Of a DNA stretch of 7,491 nucleotides, positions 5,491-7,491 are shown in pieces. The stretch spans positions 1 through 7,491 of the forward strand of contig JABXIP010000083.1 in the NCBI GenBank assembly GCA_013373005.1. Reading direction: 5' to 3'. The translations under genes and the position numbers were made by a program. The notes under the pieces are model-generated. The model ran no database searches and had not been told where the DNA came from. It saw only the letters and a program-made list of their open reading frames with translations. This DNA comes from Cytophagia bacterium. Lineage in GTDB: Bacteria > Bacteroidota > Bacteroidia > Cytophagales > Cyclobacteriaceae. Each line of letters starts with the position of its first letter. Position 1 is the stretch's first letter.

Positions 5491-6108
5491 TTAAGCAAAC
5501 AGTCCGTTTACCTCTAAATCTACCTTTTCCAGAATGAAGGCTTTGTCTTCTATGTTATTCACAAAGTCGAGGTTGTTTACATCTACTACAAGCAGTTTGC
5601 CCAAATCATAAGAGCCGATCCAGTCTTCATAATGACTGTTTAGGTTTTTGAGGTACTCAATCCTGATCAACTCCTCGTAGTCTCTTCCTCTTTTCTGAAT
5701 GTTGGCCACCAGCTTAGGAATATCGGCCCTAAGGTAGATGAGCAAATCAGGCGGTTGCACATGCTTCAACATAGAATTGAAAAGCTCCAGGTAGTTGTTG
5801 TAGTCTCTCTCAGAGATAAAACCAGACTTGAACAGATTAGCTGCGAAAATATAGCAGTCCTCATAAATGGTTCTGTCTTGAATAGTGCCTCTCTCTGTTT
5901 CTCTGATTTTCGCTACCTGGTTGAATCGGCTATTCAGAAAATATACCTGCAGGTGGAAAGACCAGCGCGACATGTCTTCATAGAAGTCCTTTAGATACGG
6001 ATTGTCTTCAACTGATTCTAGTTGAACATCCCATCCGTATGTCTTGCCTAACATCTTCGCCAATGTCGTTTTTCCCGACCCAATATTTCCTGCTATTGCT
6101 ACGTGCAT
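5491..6108 (-). CDS. Deoxynucleoside kinase (dCK/dGK family)
   Basis: Phosphorylates deoxyribonucleosides to 5'-monophosphates for nucleotide salvage, in the cytoplasm. The 205-residue chain has the family layout. The P-loop GNIGSGKTT is at 7-15 with Lys13. Glu31, in the ESVEDNPYL segment, is the probable catalytic base (dCK Glu53). Gln54 in HLQVYFL should contact the base. The DRS-like motif DRTIYED (78-84) supplies Arg79 and Asp84, matching dCK Arg128 and Asp133. The lid KRGRDYE (139-145) brings Arg140 and Arg142 to the phosphates. The ATG at 6108 sets the P-loop at the usual distance from the N-terminus. The preferred nucleoside cannot be decided by eye. The gene stands alone, with terminators on both sides; I find no convincing promoter in 6109-6173. 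Confidence 0.92.
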   Translation of the reverse strand: MHVAIAGNIGSGKTTLAKMLGKTYGWDVQLESVEDNPYLKDFYEDMSRWSFHLQVYFLNSRFNQVAKIRETERGTIQDRTIYEDCYIFAANLFKSGFISERDYNNYLELFNSMLKHVQPPDLLIYLRADIPKLVANIQKRGRDYEELIRIEYLKNLNSHYEDWIGSYDLGKLLVVDVNNLDFVNNIEDKAFILEKVDLEVNGLFA

Positions 6109-6173
6109 TGAATTCTAAAATTTCCGAGGGCGCAAGTTATCAAGGTGCCTTTGTTCAATGAAGTTTATACAAG

Positions 6174-6203
6174 AAAAAAAGTCTGCGAGAACAGACCTTT
6201 TTT
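6174..6203 (-). terminator. Rho-independent terminator upstream of the deoxynucleoside kinase
   Basis: GTCTG (6181-6185) and CAGAC (6192-6196) pair around CGAGAA, extended by an A-run (6174-6180) facing a T-run (6198-6203). Read on the minus strand it is a hairpin with seven T following. It would stop minus-strand transcripts coming from the receptor gene before the kinase gene; it could also act weakly on the plus strand. Confidence 0.7.
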
Positions 6204-6331
6204 AAGAACACCCAATAAATATGAAGAGATATGAACTAGACGCGAATGTAGTTTAGACGTTTGTCTATATCGTAAACCAAACATTAACAAAGTGTTACGA
6301 TCTGAGTAGAAGTGTTTGTTAAAGGAATGAG
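6204..6331. other. Gene-free stretch between terminator and repeat
   Basis: No coding frame or RNA gene is recognised. The only structure seen is two short inverted repeats: TAGAC-GTTT-GTCTA (6254-6267), and ATCGTAA (6269-6275) with TTACGAT (6295-6301) across 19 bases. Neither carries a T-run. The stretch is AT-rich and could be leftover 3' untranslated sequence of the receptor transcript. Confidence 0.4.
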
Positions 6332-6394
6332 GCTCTAAATCCTCCGCCCTTCAGGCACCTCCTTTGCAAAGGAGGAATTGTTCTATTGAGATTT
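6332..6394. repeat. Direct repeat copy A with palindromic core
   Basis: This 63-base unit begins GCTCTAAATCC and ends ATTGAGATTT, and recurs at 6465-6529. It contains the perfect 16-base palindrome CTCCTTTGCAAAGGAG (6358-6373). It also has outer inverted ends: AAATCCTCC near the start opposes GGAGGAATT near the middle. It appears to be an intergenic dispersed repeat and has no coding capacity. Confidence 0.8.
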
Positions 6395-6433
6395 CTAGCC
6401 CTTAATGGGCTTCTGATCCACAAATAATAAATA

Positions 6434-6457
6434 CTCGTTGGTGACAACACCAACGAG
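6434..6457. repeat. Perfect 10 bp hairpin between the two direct repeats
   Basis: CTCGTTGGTG (6434-6443) and CACCAACGAG (6448-6457) are exact inverted copies around ACAA. On the minus strand the stem is followed by TATTTATTATTTG, a weak T-rich tail, so it may terminate the receptor transcript. A smaller hairpin, AGCCC-TTAAT-GGGCT (6397-6411), lies in the same spacer. Confidence 0.6.
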
Positions 6458-6464
6458 GGCTGAA

Positions 6465-6529
6465 GCTCTAAATCCTTCGCCCTTCGGGCACCCTGCCTTT
6501 GCAAAGGAGGAATTGTTCTATTGAGATTT
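6465..6529. repeat. Direct repeat copy B next to the receptor gene
   Basis: A second copy of the 6332-6394 unit, 65 bases long, differing from copy A by about three substitutions and a two-base insertion beside the palindrome, which shortens the perfect palindrome to CCTTTGCAAAGG. The 3' half (GCAAAGGAGGAATTG to ATTGAGATTT) is identical. It ends seven bases before the stop codon of the receptor gene at 6537, so it forms that gene's immediate 3' untranslated region. Confidence 0.8.
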
Positions 6530-6536
6530 TTTGCTT

Positions 6537-7491
6537 TTAAAAACTGGCTCTGAAGGCGATTACGGCATTGAAGCCTGGGGCACTAATGCCAGAAGAATAG
6601 GGTCGGTAGTGAGTGTCTAAAATATTCTCCAGGTTGAAGTTGATGCTGTAATAGTCATTCAACTTGTAGGAGTTATAGATATTGATGGTGTACCAAGCTA
6701 AGGCACCATCGGTTGTATAAAGGTGAGGCTTTGCTTGCTCGGAAGGCGCTAAATCTTCAAAAGGAATGCCCCCGCTGAATTTCACCTTAAAGGTTGAGGT
6801 GAGCTGCTTTACATTCATGGTCATACCGAGTTCACCAAAGAGAGGAGTAACGTGTCTTAGAGGAAGTTTTTCAACCGTATCTTCACCCTGGGTGTATGTC
6901 ACTGATCCATTCATGATTACTCCACTTGGCATCTTCCATTCTCCGCTAATCGATAAGCCCCAAATAAAGGCTTCTCCGGCATTCTGCTCTGCAAAAACAT
7001 CACTCAAAACACCGTCATACATGATCTGGCTTTGGCCATTGAAGTTAAAAGGGCGTCTTACCAGTGCATCTTTCAAAAAGGAGTAATAGTTGACGAAGCC
7101 AAGCCGAAATTGCTCACCTATCGATTTACTGATTCCATATTCCACATTGTAGCTATATTCCGGTTTCAGGTCTGGATTAGGCACCACTACTGCTCCAGGC
7201 TCTGAGTCGAATACTTTGCCCACGTCATCTACATTCGGTGCCCTGAAGCCTGAAGAAACCAAGGTATTGAGCTTCCACCCATTGCCCGGAAGGTAGACCA
7301 GGCCGAGGTTACCTGTCAAGGCACCATTTCTTAGTTTTATTTCATCGAATGGGAAATTGTAGAAGCTGTCGTCTTCAAATTTTGAATTCAGTAGGGTATA
7401 GGTATAGCGAACGCCTGAGTTGAAAATGAGTCTGTGGCTGATATTCTGTTTAATACTCAAATAGGCTGCAATGGTATTGTAGTCGCTGCCT
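6537..7491 (-). CDS. TonB-dependent outer-membrane receptor (partial, N-terminus outside window)
   Basis: C-terminal half of a TonB-dependent transporter: 317 residues of beta-barrel in the window. The frame is open to the right edge; a TTG at 7460 that could be read as a start is internal, since coding sequence (GSDYNTIAAYL) continues upstream of it. Counting from the edge, GFRAPN (81-86) and PNPDLKPEYSYNVEYG (104-119) are the usual barrel motifs. ENILDTHYRPYSSGISAPG (288-306) is the penultimate-strand signature, and the chain ends in phenylalanine (AFRASF), the usual outer-membrane sorting signal. The end resembles the heme/hemoglobin-type branch, but the FRAP-NPDL interval lacks the histidine found in true heme receptors, so the substrate is open. 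The plug and signal peptide lie beyond the window. Confidence 0.9.
   Translation of the reverse strand, partial: GSDYNTIAAYLSIKQNISHRLIFNSGVRYTYTLLNSKFEDDSFYNFPFDEIKLRNGALTGNLGLVYLPGNGWKLNTLVSSGFRAPNVDDVGKVFDSEPGAVVVPNPDLKPEYSYNVEYGISKSIGEQFRLGFVNYYSFLKDALVRRPFNFNGQSQIMYDGVLSDVFAEQNAGEAFIWGLSISGEWKMPSGVIMNGSVTYTQGEDTVEKLPLRHVTPLFGELGMTMNVKQLTSTFKVKFSGGIPFEDLAPSEQAKPHLYTTDGALAWYTINIYNSYKLNDYYSINFNLENILDTHYRPYSSGISAPGFNAVIAFRASF

Noticed and set aside
6319..6504. Minus-strand open frame of 61 residues across the intergenic repeats
   Set aside because: It is produced by translating the two direct repeats and the hairpin; the composition is unlike a protein and there is no start context.
6332..6529. 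CRISPR array
   Set aside because: Only two repeat copies of 63-65 bases with one 70-base spacer that itself holds hairpins, and no cas gene nearby. Repeat length and architecture do not fit CRISPR.
7458..7460. TTG at 7460 as the start of the receptor gene
   Set aside because: The frame stays open to the window edge with receptor-like sequence upstream, and a TonB-dependent receptor needs several hundred more N-terminal residues.

Overview
The window looks like chromosomal DNA from a member of the Bacteroidota, probably a marine, Cytophagales-like bacterium. Three things point there: upstream regions carry the Bacteroidota promoter pattern (TTG or TTTG, then about 20 bases, then TAnnTTTG) instead of E. 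coli-type -35/-10 boxes or clear Shine-Dalgarno sequences; several proteins belong to families common in that phylum (DUF2452, DUF4442, short cyclophilins, TonB-dependent receptors); and the base composition is moderately AT-rich. The placement below phylum is an inference from protein style, not a measured result.

Layout, left to right. (1) Positions 1-1789: a truncated glutaryl-CoA dehydrogenase gene (minus) diverges from a tryptophan 2,3-dioxygenase gene (plus). Between them is a symmetric promoter region in which one palindromic -7 box, CAAATTTG, appears to serve both strands. The two enzymes can be joined by tryptophan catabolism through kynurenine, 2-oxoadipate and glutaryl-CoA to crotonyl-CoA. 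(2) Positions 1790-1929: a convergent intergenic region with two arrays of a degenerate 7-base repeat on either side of the terminator of the next gene. (3) Positions 1930-3548: a small cyclophilin (minus) diverges from a DUF4442 hotdog protein (plus), which converges on a MaoC-type enoyl-CoA hydratase (minus). The convergent gap holds a REP-like palindromic element and a strong bidirectional terminator. (4) Positions 3608-5477: DNA polymerase IV (minus, GTG start) diverges from a two-gene unit encoding a 65-residue membrane-anchored protein and a DUF2452 protein, which overlap as GTGA and end at a clear terminator. (5) Positions 5491-6108: a deoxynucleoside kinase (minus). (6) Positions 6109-6536: about 430 bases without a gene, holding a terminator, two near-identical 63-65 base direct repeats and a perfect hairpin between them. 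(7) Positions 6537-7491: the C-terminal beta-barrel part of a TonB-dependent outer-membrane receptor (minus), cut by the window edge.

Most of the window is ordinary housekeeping and metabolic content. I see no defence system, phage, transposase, CRISPR array, tRNA or rRNA, and no clear new multi-gene system. The parts most worth a second look are noncoding (the symmetric divergent promoter, the heptad arrays, the REP-like element and the paired repeats next to the receptor gene), together with the uncharacterised small membrane protein/DUF2452 pair.
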